Below the pieces are notes generated by a model. It was given only the letters and a program-made list of their open reading frames with translations. It was not told the origin of the DNA and made no database searches. A stretch of 64,000 bases of DNA from contig NC_088775.1 of the NCBI RefSeq assembly GCF_954871325.1, forward strand, positions 30,419,561 through 30,483,560, read 5' to 3'. The DNA is from Gordionus sp. m RMFG-2023. Lineage: Eukaryota; Nematomorpha; Gordioida; Chordodea; Parachordodidae. This document shows positions 11,541 through 22,924 of the stretch, piece by piece (positions within the stretch are counted from its first letter, which is position 1; every line of letters starts with the position of its first letter). The translations under genes were made by a program, and so were the position numbers.

Positions 11541-12100
11541 TCGTAATTTTTTAAAATTTCTTATCAATTTTTCTTAAATTTTTATTTATTTTTGTTATTC
11601 CTTCTTATTTTATTTCTAACTTTTTACGATTTCTTTACGTTATTTTTTTAACTGTATCTTTTCTCAATTTATTTTTCTTCTCTTTTTGGTAATTCTTTTG
11701 TATTTTTAAATATAATTTATAAATTTTAGTCCATTTTTTAACAATTCTTTACGTTTTTATTTCATCATATATACAATATTCTTTTTATGATTTTTTCATT
11801 GTAATCTTTTACATACATTTCAATCTCTTCATTTTTAATCTTTATTTTTTTGAGCTTTTCTCAATTTTTTCCCTTCTTATTTTTAATAATTTTAAAAATA
11901 AGAAATTTAAAAATGATTATATAAATTACATATCGTTTGGTATTACGGTTTAAACTTATTTAATTTTAAAAAGGTACATTATAACCAAATGATTAATTTA
12001 AAAATTTTTATTTTTTAAATTATCAAAAATGAGAAGAAAAAATTGAGAAAAGGTCAAAAAAATAAAGATTAGAAATGAAGAGGTTTATTTATGATTTGAA
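11541..12100. other. A/T-rich stretch, no gene seen
   Basis: T-rich on the left and A-rich on the right, with short inverted similarity around 11870-12050 (TTTTTTGAGCTTTTCTCAAT versus ATTGAGAAAAGGTCAAAAAA). It may be a decayed hairpin element. Confidence 0.4.
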
Positions 12101-12101
12101 T

Positions 12102-12841
12102 TTATAAAGAGAGGTCTACTTTTTTCTGAGACTTGGCCAATTCATCTAGAATCAAATTTTTATCTAGAATAATCTCCTTATATATATTTAATATTGCGAA
12201 TCCATTTAAATGGCCTTCACCGGCGCTATTTCTAAAATAGGGTTTTAACCTTTTCAAAATTGAAGAAGACCTTTTATTAGTGCAGGTGCTAATAGGTAAG
12301 GTAGCTAAAATAAAAAGCAATGTTTTGATGTTAGGCAGGGAATCCTAAGTGTAATTACACATAGAGAGAGCTAGCAAAACATTTTTTGATCTCAAAGAGT
12401 ACTCCATTCTGTCAAGATTTTTATACCAAAATTCGACATCACAAAATAACTATCATACGATCCTGATAATTTATGATAATTCATCAGAATAAAACTGAGA
12501 TTTTCTTAATATCCTCTCGCGTTTCAAGTGTATTTAGACTCAACTGGCAAAAGAAATAAAAACTCTTTAAAATAAAATTGTGACTAATAAATCTTTCCTT
12601 TAATTGAAATAAAAATGTATCAATTTCAAGTGTATTTAGACTCAACTGGCAAAAGAAAATAAAAACTCTTTAAAATAAAATTGTGACTAATAAATCTTTC
12701 CTTTAATTGAAATAAAAAAGTATCAATAAGGGGAATAAAAATATTTATTTTATAAAAATTCTCAATGGTAGATGCATCAATATTTAAGCGATTGAACTCT
12801 CTAGAAACTAATCTAGGTTTAAAATTTTTAATCCCAAACAT
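12102..12841 (-). pseudogene. ZMYM1-like hAT transposase C-terminal region, broken
   Basis: The minus strand from 12841 reads FGIKNFKPRLVSREFNRL and IENFYKINIFIPLIDTFLFQ then LKERFISHNFILKSF, followed after a tandem duplication and frameshifts by VEFWYKNLD (about 12400) and LATLPISTCTNKRSSSILKR, GHLNGFAILNIYKEI and DELAKS. Order and wording match the C-terminal half of the ZMYM1/'52 kDa repressor'-type hAT proteins (PFLD..I.EL..RF, then LP.TT...RS.S.LK..K). At least two frame changes and the 102-bp duplication show it is dead. The N-terminal half was not found upstream. Confidence 0.75.
12523..12726 (-). repeat. Tandem duplication of 102 bp
   Basis: The sequence starting CAAGTGTATTTAGACTCAAC at 12525 repeats at 12627 with almost no differences, inside the ZMYM1-like pseudogene. 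It duplicates the region coding for ...LKERFISHNFIL. Confidence 0.95.
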
Positions 12842-13199
12842 ATTTCACCTGTACTTTCTCATTATATTTACCAAATTAAATGATTTTTCTTTTACTTAAA
12901 AATTATAAAAAATTAATTAAAATTTTTAAAACTATCTAATTATTTTAACAATATAAATTTTATTATTAAATTTATAAATATCTAATTTAACTCTGCCAGA
13001 AAAAATTTACAATATATTTTTATTGTTATTTAATATTTTACATATAATTTTTACTATGTATTTTTAAACCATGTTATCATTTAAAATTGAAAATTCTTAT
13101 TTGTTTTTTTAAATATATTTCAATTTGATATCATATATATTATTTTATTTATAAATTAAAAGCGTTTTTTAAATAATAATCGGAATAAGGTAAAAATTA

Positions 13200-13273
13200 A
13201 AAAAAAAATCGGGGGTTATGGGTGAAGGGGGGGGGGGGGTGGGTTGGAAACCCCCCCTTCTTTACGCCACTGA
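13200..13273. mobile_element. Terminal fragment of a G/C-run MITE
   Basis: A run of about 12 G, a C run and the ending TTTACGCCACTG match the ends of other elements here (GTGACGCCACTG at 59245, GTGACGCTACTG at 63989). The other end of this copy is not identified. Confidence 0.4.
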
Positions 13274-14279
13274 TAGTGTATAATGAACACTCTACAAATA
13301 CTGAAATATGTTTATCCTGTATCCTCGAGCAAGACTAACAGATAAGTCGTTAATCCAGAAAGACTTAGCAATTAGCACATATATATACTAAATTAACGTT
13401 TGCAAATGTATATTTAATTTATTTTTTAAAGAAACTTCTCAACTATAAATTATTTTTAAGGATAATTTTAATATTTAAAGATTTACCAATATGATTAATT
13501 TTGTCAGGTTATAAATTTAAATTATAATATATCATCTGTTATAATATTTTTAAAATTATCTTGGCTGATAATTTAATTTAATATCTAATCTTTATTTCCC
13601 ACAGATTGCATTTATAGCGGATTCTAATATAGGTCATATTCAAGCTTACGGCGGTGAATATCATAAAAGCAGGAATGCTCTTTACAGGCGCACGGCTAAA
13701 ATGTTACCTTGTTTTTCTCTTTATTCTATCCTGTTGGCGATTATCGAAAAATATGAGTGGGGAGATTAAAAAATGGGATTATTTAAATTATCGGTGTAAA
13801 TTAAATTTTAGATAAAAAAATATTAAGTGTCATAATTTATATATTTAGCAATTCTTTCTATTTTAACTACAAAAATTCATATTATTTCTAAACTTTAAGG
13901 TCGTCTTCATTTTTAATTTTAAAACATAGATAGAACACTCCAATATCAAGGGAACGATAACTACCACATTATCCATATTTTATATTTTTAAAGTAGAAAT
14001 CTATCCAATTATATGAAGGATGGTAAAATCCAGGTCGATTATTTCTCTTTAGAAATTGAAGGAGCGGAATTCGAAGTTTTGACGACTATCCCATTCGATA
14101 AGATTTCCATAGAAGTAAATTTATATTTAAGTTATTTCCTATAATTATAAATCTTCAAAATCACGTAACTTTTTCAATGCCAATTATAGCAAGCCATAAT
14201 AGCGTTTACAATTAAGAACTTTTTCTATAAAATACCTTTTTGTTTAAACTGTGGCGATATAATTTTTTTAATGATTATC

Positions 14280-14450
14280 TTAACCTTAAAAAAGAAAAAA
14301 TTATTAGCTTAAAATTTAAAAAAAAAAACTTCATGAATTTTTCTTAAACTACCATTAAAAGAGACTTAACCTCAAAAAGAAAAAATTAATAACTTTACAT
14401 TTTAATCTTATTAATTTATCTTAAACTACCATTAGAAGGGATTTGACACC
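14280..14450 (+). repeat. Two direct copies of a ~95-bp unit
   Basis: CCTTAAAAAAGAAAAAATTA followed by TTTTTCTTAAACTACCATTA recurs once, in the intron before the last Star-like exon. Confidence 0.6.
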
Positions 14451-15299
14451 CTTAGCAGTTCTATATCATATATTATGTATCTCATTCAAAATGATATTAA
14501 TAAGAATTTACAAGATTGCGTTTGCTATTCGATTTTAAGAATTTTTATTAATTGGAAAAATGTGGTCAAAATTAACGTAATTAATAATGAGATATAATAT
14601 TATAGTTCTAGGCATCTCATTATGGAGATATTCCTTCCCATATCGGGAATAATTACATGTTCTATTTAATAATTTTTCGTAAAGATACTTGTTTTAAAAA
14701 AAAGATAATCACAATTGAATATGTTCACGTACCTGAAGGAAAATCGAAACTCTTATATGCACGAACGAGGTTTCCTTGCGGTTGACACAGTAATCCGCTC
14801 AGATAACTTAGCCAACGACCTAGTCTTTGTTAACCCGTTACTGGTTAACGGTGCATATATGCACCACCTCCTATATACCTTATTTTAACATAGTAGTTTT
14901 TATTTTAAAAAATAATAAAAAAGATTTTTATATAGTTCAGACATTGTACTTCAAAACTGGAAAAGAAAAATATGAAAAAAATATTTTTTTATGTCCCTAA
15001 GAAACCCTCAAACTTTGCGTATTTATGAGGTCTAAAATGCAAAATTTTCTAAGTGATCTCACAAGCATATTATAAAATTATTTCGATGAAAACTAGTGTG
15101 TATATATTCTTTATAGATATATCAATATTTATCAATCATTTTTGAATTTTTAAATAATTAAAATTTTAATAGGTAACCACATAAAGTTGACTGGTGCATA
15201 TATGCACCGTTAACCATCTAGCAGTATAAATTATTTAAAAAAATTCAAACAAATGAAATTTAACATAATGAATTATAATTTTTTATATTATACTTAAAA

Positions 15300-15560
15300 C
15301 CACTACCGTCACTAAGGGTGGGGAGAGGAGGGGTGGGTGGCTCGAGCCTCCTAAGAATTTTTTTTAAAAAATTTTATACCCAAAAAAAGACCTTTTGAAA
15401 ATAATTTAAAAATTTTTTTTAGCCCCCTGAGATTAAATCGAATAATATATTGTTCCTATTATAATTTTTTATCCCGATCAAATTATATGAAATTATTAGG
15501 TTCGTAAATATTCAAAAGTTTAAAATTATTTTTAGCCTCTTCCTATCTGAAGATTTTATT
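15300..15560. mobile_element. Element terminus nested in the piggyBac 5' region
   Basis: ACTACCGTCACTAAGGGTGGGG followed by GGCTCGAGCC resembles the reverse complement of the ends at 59205-59245 and 63950-63989 (GGCTCGAGCCC...GTGACG). A matching second end and TSD were not found, so the extent is approximate. Confidence 0.35.
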
Positions 15561-15689
15561 TTATTTATATAAAATATTATGCACCTGTTTTGTCAATTCA
15601 ATCAAAATTATCAAAATAATAGATGACTAATAAAAAAATCAAGATTCTACGAAAATATTTTGTCTAGATATTTAATTTTTAATAAATTT

Positions 15690-17370
15690 TTTGAATGAAA
15701 CGTTTTCTAACAATTGAACAAGCGCTTGCTCAACTTTTTGACCAATTGAAGAAAGAGATATGGTTATAATTCCGCCAAACTCTGCAGTTAGTGATGAAGA
15801 AGATTTCGATGAAAATGACTTAACAAATGTCGGAGTTTTGCCTTCAGATACAGTTGGAGAATTGGAGATTCATAAATGACGACCTTCCAGAACCATATTC
15901 TACAAGAAGCTATTCTTGAATTTCTCACAATTTAAAATGGAGAAAAACGGATGCAATATATTCTTCAAGTTCTTTTAATGGAGAAAAGGAAGATGTAATA
16001 AAACTTGAAAATGATTTACATGGTAAAAGTCCATCAGATATATTTTCTTTAGTTTCGACGAAGACTTATATTCCCTAATTGTATAACAAAGTAATATTTA
16101 TGCTAAACAAATGAATAGACCTAACATATGCATAACCATCCAAGATATTCAGAGATTTATTGGAATTCTATTATTTACTGGATATCATTCTCTCCCACAA
16201 GAAAGAATGTACTGGTCTAATGATAGCGATATTTCTATTCCAATAATCCGGGATACAATGACCCAATTACAATTTCGAAATATAATATCCATTTGGCAGA
16301 CAATACTAAAATAGATATACATGATAGATTTTATAAAGTTAGGCCTTACATTAATATATTGACTAATAAATTTCAGCAATTCGGAATTTTCAAACATCAT
16401 TTATCAATAGATGAACAGATGATAACATATCGAGGAAGACATTCTTGCAAAATGTTCATAAAAGGAAAACATTAGATTCGGATACAAGTCTTGGATATTG
16501 GCTTCTTCCGACGGTTACGTATTCTCATTTGATATATATCAAGGAAAAGCGAAAATGAATATGGATTAGGTGAAAATGTAATCATAAAATTATTAAAGGC
16601 ATTGCAAAAACCAAATTATCATAAAATATATTTTGATAATTTTTTTACATCATTTAAACTCTTGTCATACTTAAAACAAATGGGATATTTTGCAACTGGA
16701 ACTGTGAGGGACAATAGAATAGAGCATTGCCCAGTTGAATCTATAAAGGTTGTAGCAAAAAAAGAAAGAGGATATTATGATTATAGGTTTGAAAAATTAA
16801 ACGAAATATTTGTAGTTCGTTAGAATGATAATTCGGTGGTGACCGTTGCATCGACATGCCACACTATCTCTTTGCTTTCTAATGTTTCAAGGTATTCTAA
16901 GAAAATATCTTCTAAAATAAAAATTCCTCAGCCAAATATGGTAACTGCTTATAACAAACACATGGGTGGAGTTGATCTATGTGATGATCTAATATCTACA
17001 GATAGAATAAAAATTAGAGGAAAAAAATGGTGGTGGCCAATATTCACCAATTTTATTGATGTAGCTTTGGTAAATTCATGGAAAATCTGGAAATTCGTGA
17101 ATCGAGATGACAAGAAGAGTTTGCTTGCATTTAGACGAGAAGTTACTAATTATCTCCTTCGAACAGTAAAAATTGAAAAAAATTCAAGTACAGGTCACGC
17201 CAGCCAGTTTGCATTACAGTGTGAAAACCCTATTGATTCATCTGGGTATTATTTATCCAAAATTATAGATGGAAAAAGACGAAGATGCTGATATTGCCAT
17301 ACGCACTCAAGATATATGTGCTAAACATGTCAAATCGCACTCCATATTAAATGTTTCAAGGATTTTCATA
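15690..17370 (+). pseudogene. piggyBac transposase, degenerate
   Basis: Coding stretches in three frames give the DDE_Tnp_1_7 domain in order: SPSDIFSL (about 16030), NRPNICITIQDIQRFIGILL and RMYWSNDSDISIPIIRDTM (16111-16314), LSIDEQMITYRGRHS (about 16400), ASSDGYVFSFDIYQGK (about 16500-16550), YFDNFFTSFKLLSYLKQMGY (16629 on), YNKHMGGVDLCDD (16951 on), KWWWPIFTNFIDVALVNSW and a C-terminal Cys remnant just after 17280. The three catalytic Asp are visible in LSIDEQM, YFDNFF and MGGVDLCD. At least five frameshifts or stops break it, including the stop at 16821-16823. The N-terminal 15690-16110 part is heavily decayed. It lies in the same orientation as the disrupted host gene. Confidence 0.9.
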
Positions 17371-17666
17371 ATATATAAACATTTTCTCGTTTTTATTATA
17401 AATTACAAAAAAAAGAATAAAGATATTTGTTGTTTTTTGATCTTATAGTATTTTATATAATTTTTATCTTTTTTAACCTCTTAATGGTTAACGGTGCATA
17501 TATGCACCAGGCTAGATTTTCTATTTAGGATTATTTTTTTTGGCTGATTTTTTTAGAATATCATATTTGAGCATTAATCAATATAATTTGAAAAAATTGA
17601 GCATTTATCCACTAGAAAAATCTTGACCATTAATGGGTTAATAACGAATATTGGAGTAAACAGTGA

Positions 17667-18341
17667 ATTGCCCGATTTATGGATTACTCCGTTTATAAAA
17701 AAATTAAACCATGGAGTCACGAGAAGATTATGAATAGGCATTCTATAACTCTAAATATCAACCACAATAAAATTAACATTCATAATATCCATTTATAAAT
17801 ATTAAAAATAATTGCAGTAATCAATTTCCTTTTTTGTTTTTTTTAATTCTGTTTGTTATCATCGCATTTGTTTTTATTTTATATAATCCACCTTTATTAA
17901 AATATATAATTATTTTTATATTATAAAATATTATATCTTGCAATTTACATGCGATTTAAATAAAATAAAAAATTTCATAAATACATGAAATATTTACCTT
18001 AAAATCATTATAAATAAGGTAGCGTGTGGTCCAGAAATTATATAGTGCAAATAACTTTATTTTTACATTTAAAAATGATACTTAAGAAATGTAAATTATA
18101 CAAGGTTATTTAACTTATGATACTAGTCAAATAAATTATAATTGAATATATAAATAATCCAAATTAAATATACTCATGTTTATAAATGTTCGTTGACAAA
18201 TGATCTAAAATAATTCTTAAATATAACAAAATAATATTTTAATATTATTCTGTTTCTAATAATACAACTATAAATTGACTTATTAAAATAAAAGTTGATC
18301 AAGATGTTTTTTTTAATTGTTGAGCTGTCTATATTAATGTC
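17667..18341. other. 3' flank of the Star-like gene, no gene seen
   Basis: A/T-rich sequence after the restored stop codon. No clear AATAAA-plus-GT-rich poly(A) site could be singled out. The minus-strand frame 18180-18398 is a shadow across the MITE edge. Confidence 0.4.
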
Positions 18342-18797
18342 GGGTTTGACTAAACTGCAAATGCTAAGGTAAAGTGCAAATGCTAAAGTAAAGTGCAAAT
18401 GCTAAAGTAAAGTGCAAATGCCAAGGTAAACTGCAAATGCTTAGGTAAAAATTTTGATATATATTTTATTAATTGGAGTGAGATTCATTTTCTTATGATA
18501 TGTATAACTTATAAAATATTAGATATAATCATTAAAAAAAGAATATATATTAATAGTTGTATTTCCTTTTATCTCATAATAAATATTAAAATAATTATCT
18601 TAAAAAAAGTATTATAATAACATTTTAAATTACAATAATATAAAATCAGAGTTGGCGTATTATTATTTAATTTTTTTCATGAAATAATAATACGCCAACT
18701 TGCGGATTTAATATTATTGAAATTGAAAATTAATTATAATTATTTTTAATTTAATTATATTAAAGGATTTCTTGGTATTTGTAGTTTAGTCAAACCG
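18342..18797. mobile_element. MITE with subterminal minisatellite and internal hairpin
   Basis: The left end GGGTTTGACTAAACTGCAAA is inverted at the right end (TTTGTAGTTTAGTCAAACC). Inside, about five copies of a 19-bp unit (AAAGTGCAAATGCTAAAGT type) occupy 18352-18447, and a near-perfect hairpin occupies 18651-18704 (AGTTGGCGTATTATTATTT and its complement, 13-bp loop). No coding capacity; no convincing TSD. Confidence 0.65.
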
Positions 18798-20559
18798 ATA
18801 TAAGTCTAAGGTTTTAAGTATCTGGTGGCATTGTTATTTCATATTTAATTTAAGTTTTCTTTTTTTGTATTATTGATTTTGTTTTTAAAATTTTTCCTTT
18901 TTAGGTTGTTTAGTCGATGATACCCTCAAAGATTTCTTAAAACTGTTTTATTTGCCATTTTTTATGTCTGAATAGATGTGATATAAAAATTATTAATTAT
19001 AATTTCAAAAAAACCCTTTCAAAAAAATAAAGAGTTTTTTGTTTATTTTATTCTCACATAGTAAATATTTTCATTTAAAAACGAAAATATTACCTAAGTC
19101 TCATTTTAATTATAGATGTAACCTTTCTGACAACTGTATGCAAATTCCCAAGATTGGATTATAACTTTCGCCTAAAATCTTGTGTTTACCGTAAAAATCG
19201 GCTAAACCATTGAATAACACTTGCTTAATAAGGCTCATTAGATATTTTAAAATCCTTGTCTTGTAATTATAACAAAAAAATCAATAAAATTTTTAACTAT
19301 TCTAACTTTTAAAATGATTCGATTTTTTTCCAACATAACAAATAAATTAAAATTCATTTTTCGAATTGATTATTATCATGAAATTATGTATAAAAAAATA
19401 TATATCAATTATATAATCATAATATAACTAATAACAATGAATATATCGGATCGGATCGATTTTTTGAAAATATCGACCTGATCCGATATTTAATATTGGC
19501 GGTCCTAGTTAATCGTATTCGTAAAATACGAACTGAATATTTAGTTTTTATTTAATAAAATCTTAAAATTCCGGGCCAAGACCGTAAAATATTCAAAAGT
19601 AAAAAATAAGGGTGGGCAAGGCTTGAAAATATTTTCCTTCAAATTTGGGTTAGGTGTGATTTTGATCTCTGCAGGACTTTGATTTTTTGGTTATATTCAG
19701 TAACCTATCGACCAAGAGTTAGTCAACATATAGTCTAGTTTATTTTATAATTATATCTAATAAATATATTTTTGTCATCGGGGTGAGTCCACTTAGAGTG
19801 TCTAGAGGGCTTCCGATATACCCGTTTTAAAGTCGATCTAGTCAGATTCTTATCAAAATTGTATAAGCCGATGACGATCGAAGCCGATCTGATTAATATA
19901 AAAGAATAACACTACGGGGAAAATATGTTCAGGGTAATAGAATAAATTAAGTATGCATATAAGGTAAGATTGGTCAATAAAAATCAATACCCCGATTTTT
20001 TAAAAAAAATAATGATTTAAATCAATATTTTTAATAAAAAATTATTTGCTAAATTTTAGTGTGGTGAATTAGTTGGATTTACACGACCACGACCCTGGTT
20101 TTTGGTCGAAAATATGAACCAAAACCAAAGCAACCAAATTCATCGACCCGAGCACAGACTCGAACATAGACCCGAGCACCGTACTAACACAGCATCGACC
20201 CCGATTTATTTCATATAAATAAAAACATGATATTATTTATTGAAATGAAATTTTAATTATTTTTTATTATATTGAAAATGGTTTGGTTTTTTAATAAAAA
20301 AATGTAATTATAATATCATTTTATCAATAAATTTGTGATTTTCACGCCCAAAATTTTAAGCAATTGATAATTTGATAAGAATTTTAAATTTTGTAAATAA
20401 ATCTTTTTTGAGAAATTCTTTTGTGAATTTTAATATAAATAAATCTTTTAGATGAATAAAATATTTTATAGTTTTTTTTAATCATTTTTCTGAAATTATT
20501 TTTTAAGTATATTAAAAGAAGTTGTAATTTCTAAATAATTTATAAGCATGCTTAAATAA
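18798..20559. other. A/T-rich stretch without a recognised gene
   Basis: Contains a short inverted motif around 19441-19492 (ATCGGATCGGATCGATTTTT versus CCTGATCCGATA), similar to one near 10155-10215. Around 20070-20200 lies a GC-richer piece with CGACCCGAGCACAGACTCGA-type phrases that belongs to the repeat family at 20855-21880. No open frame resembles a protein. Confidence 0.45.
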
Positions 20560-20850
20560 AATTTCAGGGAAGATGTACCCTTGATAAGTGACAATTATCA
20601 TAATCGTTTTTTTTAAAGTTTTTTTGTCGCAAATTGGAAATAATTAATATTGAAAACAAATTTAAATAAAACTTCAGTCAATATGTACCCTGGATAAGTG
20701 ACAATTGTCATAATTGTTAATTTTAAAGTTTTTTGTTTTTTGTCGCAAATTGGAAATAATTAATATTGAAAACAAATTTAAATAAAACTTCAGTCTTTAT
20801 GTATCCTGGATAAGTGACATTTGTCATAATCGTTAATTTTAAAGTTTTTT
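20560..20850 (+). repeat. Tandem array (3 units, ~115 bp) related to the 1-3920 satellite
   Basis: Three units of AAAT(T/A)(A)AACTTCAGT...GTACCCTGGATAAGTGACAATTGTCATAATCGTT. The phrase TTTCAG-17 bp-GTGACAATTGTCATAATCGTT is shared with the arrays at 1-700 and 2395-3920, but the intervening GTCGCAAATTGGAAATAATTAATATTGAAAACA part is different. All units share the palindrome TGACAATTGTCA or a decayed form. Confidence 0.85.
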
Positions 20851-20854
20851 GAGA

Positions 20855-21880
20855 GTACCGACTAGATAATAGACACGAGCACCAACTTTTATTATATTAT
20901 TTTATTGTGACTGAATGTGAATATTTTTCTGAATTGTATTTTACATAGAGGACGAATATTTCAATATTAGCATAGAAATATTTTTATTTAATATTAGATT
21001 TAGATTCCTTTTTCATAAATTGTTCATTTCATCAACCCGAGCATGGACCGGATCACTTACTCCAAACAAACCTAGTATTAGTTTATTGTAAATATTTTGC
21101 GCAATAATATTTTTATATATAGAGGACGAATATTTCAATATTATCATGAAAAATAATCATATTTATTCAATATTATATACCTTTTTTAAAAAAAATAATC
21201 TCTTCTTATAATCTATAAATTAAAAATTAAAGACCGAGTAATTCAATTCCTTATTAATTATTGATATCGAATTAGAAATAATTATCTTCTAAGACCGGGA
21301 AAAATTTATTATAGGAATTTATCGATTTTTAGATATTTATAATTCATATCATCAAATGAGGGTATTATATATTTTTTAATAATTTATGGGATCTCTAAAA
21401 TTATAAAAATTTGCTAAGACTTAAACCGATTAGATGAGTTGGCTCAGTAGTTCAGTTAAACGATATCTTTTGAGTTTTGATATTCATTTTTATTTATAGA
21501 TAGGGGTCATTAAATTACAAATAAACAAAATATAGACTAATTAATCACTTAACAAACCACGACATTTTTTTTAAATAAAACAATTAATTCTTTTTTTAGT
21601 GATCTACCGATATTTCCTGAGCACCAACCAGAGTTATATTAGTGAATTGAATGTCAATATTTTCCTCAATTATATTTTTGTGCATAGAAGACGAATATTT
21701 CAATATTAACATATAAATATTCATATTTATTATTTTATTCCCTTTTTAAAAATGGTTCCTTTCATTGATCCGAGCATGGACCAGAGCACCTACTCCAAAC
21801 AATATTATATTATTGTGAGTGAATATTTTGCCCAATCATATTTTTATACATAGAGAAGGAAATATTAACAGAAAAATAAT
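20855..21880 (+). repeat. Irregular direct repeats containing GAGCATGGACC / GGACGAATATTTCAATATTA
   Basis: At least four copies of the ordered motifs GAGCACCAAC or GAGCATGGACC, TTGTGAGTGAATATTTT, ATAGAGGACGAATATTTCAA and TTCATTTCATCGACCCGAGC recur at 20870, 21040, 21620 and 21770. Spacing varies, so these are insertions or decayed tandem units. Confidence 0.7.
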
Positions 21881-22900
21881 CATATATTTACTGTTGTTAA
21901 TTTGCTTGGTTGAAATAGCTTATTTAAAATAAATTAAAATATTTACAGACTTAAAGGTAAAGAAGGTTGTTAGTAGTGCCAGCAAAAAGGTATAACTAAG
22001 ATCGCGTTTTAATAAATTGCAATGGGCTCAGGCCAAAAAAAAATTGAATTTGCAGAGCTCCCTTAGGTAGAATATAGTTACTTAACCATCTTCAAAACTT
22101 TTATGGGGTATATACTTTATTGGATACCTATTTTCAATTTATAAAAAAAAAAATCAGTTTTAATATTGAGCGTTTCTTAAATTGCAATGGGCTCACTGGG
22201 GAAGTCATGGTCCTCTTGTTCAGGTCTTTTTTGCCTTCCAAAAAATGGTAAATTCTATGATCTAAAATGTTTTTTAAATTATACAATAGCATATATAATT
22301 AAATAAAAAAATAAGTTATCTAATACCCTTCCCCTAATATTCTTATTATCACAATTTCTTGACAAAAAAATTCCAATATTATACAGTTCTATTTGAATTA
22401 ACATTAAAATATATATTTTTGCAATAAGTTTAAAATAAATATTTGACAAATGTGAGTGAAAAAATCATTAATTCTTACATAACCTAAAATCTATTTTTAG
22501 AATTAATAGACCATTTTAAAATTTATAAGAACCAGAAAGTAACTCATAATATAACTATAACTAATTATATTTTTATAAATGTAACTAGTAACTGCAACTA
22601 GTTATATTTTTATCAAAGTAACTAGTAAATGTACCTAGTTATGTTTAAAAACAAAAGTATAACAATACTTCTTTTTATTAACATCCGTTGATTTAAAAAT
22701 TTTAACAAAGTTCTAAAAAAGGATGTCTTTCAAAAAATATTTATCGTCTGCCTTTTTATTTACTTAATTTTTAAAATATTCCATTTTTAAGATATAAGAT
22801 AAGTAAGTAATTTTTTTTTCTTACAATAAAAGTTTTCGTCATCTATATTATTTTTATATAAAAACAAACGATTTTCATTTTTGGGTTCAGTTTAATGGAA
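21881..22900. other. A/T-rich stretch, minor repeats only
   Basis: Contains two copies of AATTGCAATGGGCTCA (about 22015 and 22185), and three ~45-bp units with AACTAGTTATATTTTTATAAA at 22540-22650. No gene seen. Confidence 0.5.
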
Positions 22901-22924
22901 GGGGGGGGGGGTAGATTTTAATCG

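Larger units (their letters stand above)
9817..13604 (+). other. First visible intron of the Star-like gene
   Basis: 3.8 kb between donor GTTAAT and acceptor TTTCCCACAG. It holds a GC-richer short repeat (10508-10770), two minus-strand hAT remnants, a minisatellite (11200-11540) and a G/C-run element end (13200-13273). Frames such as 9843-10028 match no family I know. Confidence 0.65.
14834..17637 (+). mobile_element. piggyBac element (2.8 kb) in the last Star-like exon
   Basis: The left end is TTAA (14830-14833) followed by CCCGTTACTGG; the right end is CCATTAATGGG followed by TTAA (17638-17641), so the TIR is CCC(G/A)TTA(C/A)TGG. TTAA target choice plus the encoded transposase define piggyBac. 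The 16-bp perfect palindrome GGTGCATATATGCACC occurs three times (14850-14865, 15193-15208, 17493-17508), each next to a TTAAC motif; these look like subterminal transposase-binding repeats. Deleting the element with one TTAA restores an open reading frame to the host stop codon. Confidence 0.95.
9612..17666 (+). pseudogene. Star-like FkbM-domain protein gene, broken, last exon split by piggyBac
   Basis: Recognised exons: 9612-9816, 13605-about 13760, 14019-14114, 14705-14830 continuing at 17642 to a TGA at 17664-17666. They read in order as the FkbM methyltransferase fold of Star-like proteins: GFFVESGAYDGETRSNTLFF, then IEADP, LLKKGRKCFSIN, CFSLYSILLA, VDYFSLEIEGAE, EYVHVPEGKSKL and NLANDLVFVN. 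Star itself is an ER/Golgi membrane protein of EGF-ligand trafficking; what this paralogue does is unknown. Splice signals: acceptors at 9610-9611, 13603-13604, 14017-14018 and 14703-14704; donors GTTAAT at 9817 and GTAAAT at 14115; exon 2 lacks a clear donor. One frameshift lies near 9745 (after IEADP) and another near 14745-14755 (after GKSKL). A piggyBac element interrupts the last exon seven codons before the stop. N-terminal exons were not found. Two frameshifts plus the insertion argue for a pseudogene, although assembly errors could explain the indels. Confidence 0.8.

Noticed and set aside
21425-21490. Possible tRNA or second SINE head (TTGGCTCAGTAGTTCAGT)
   Set aside because: The A box is fair but the expected B box is TTTTGATATTC, too far from GGTTCGANTCC, and no cloverleaf forms.
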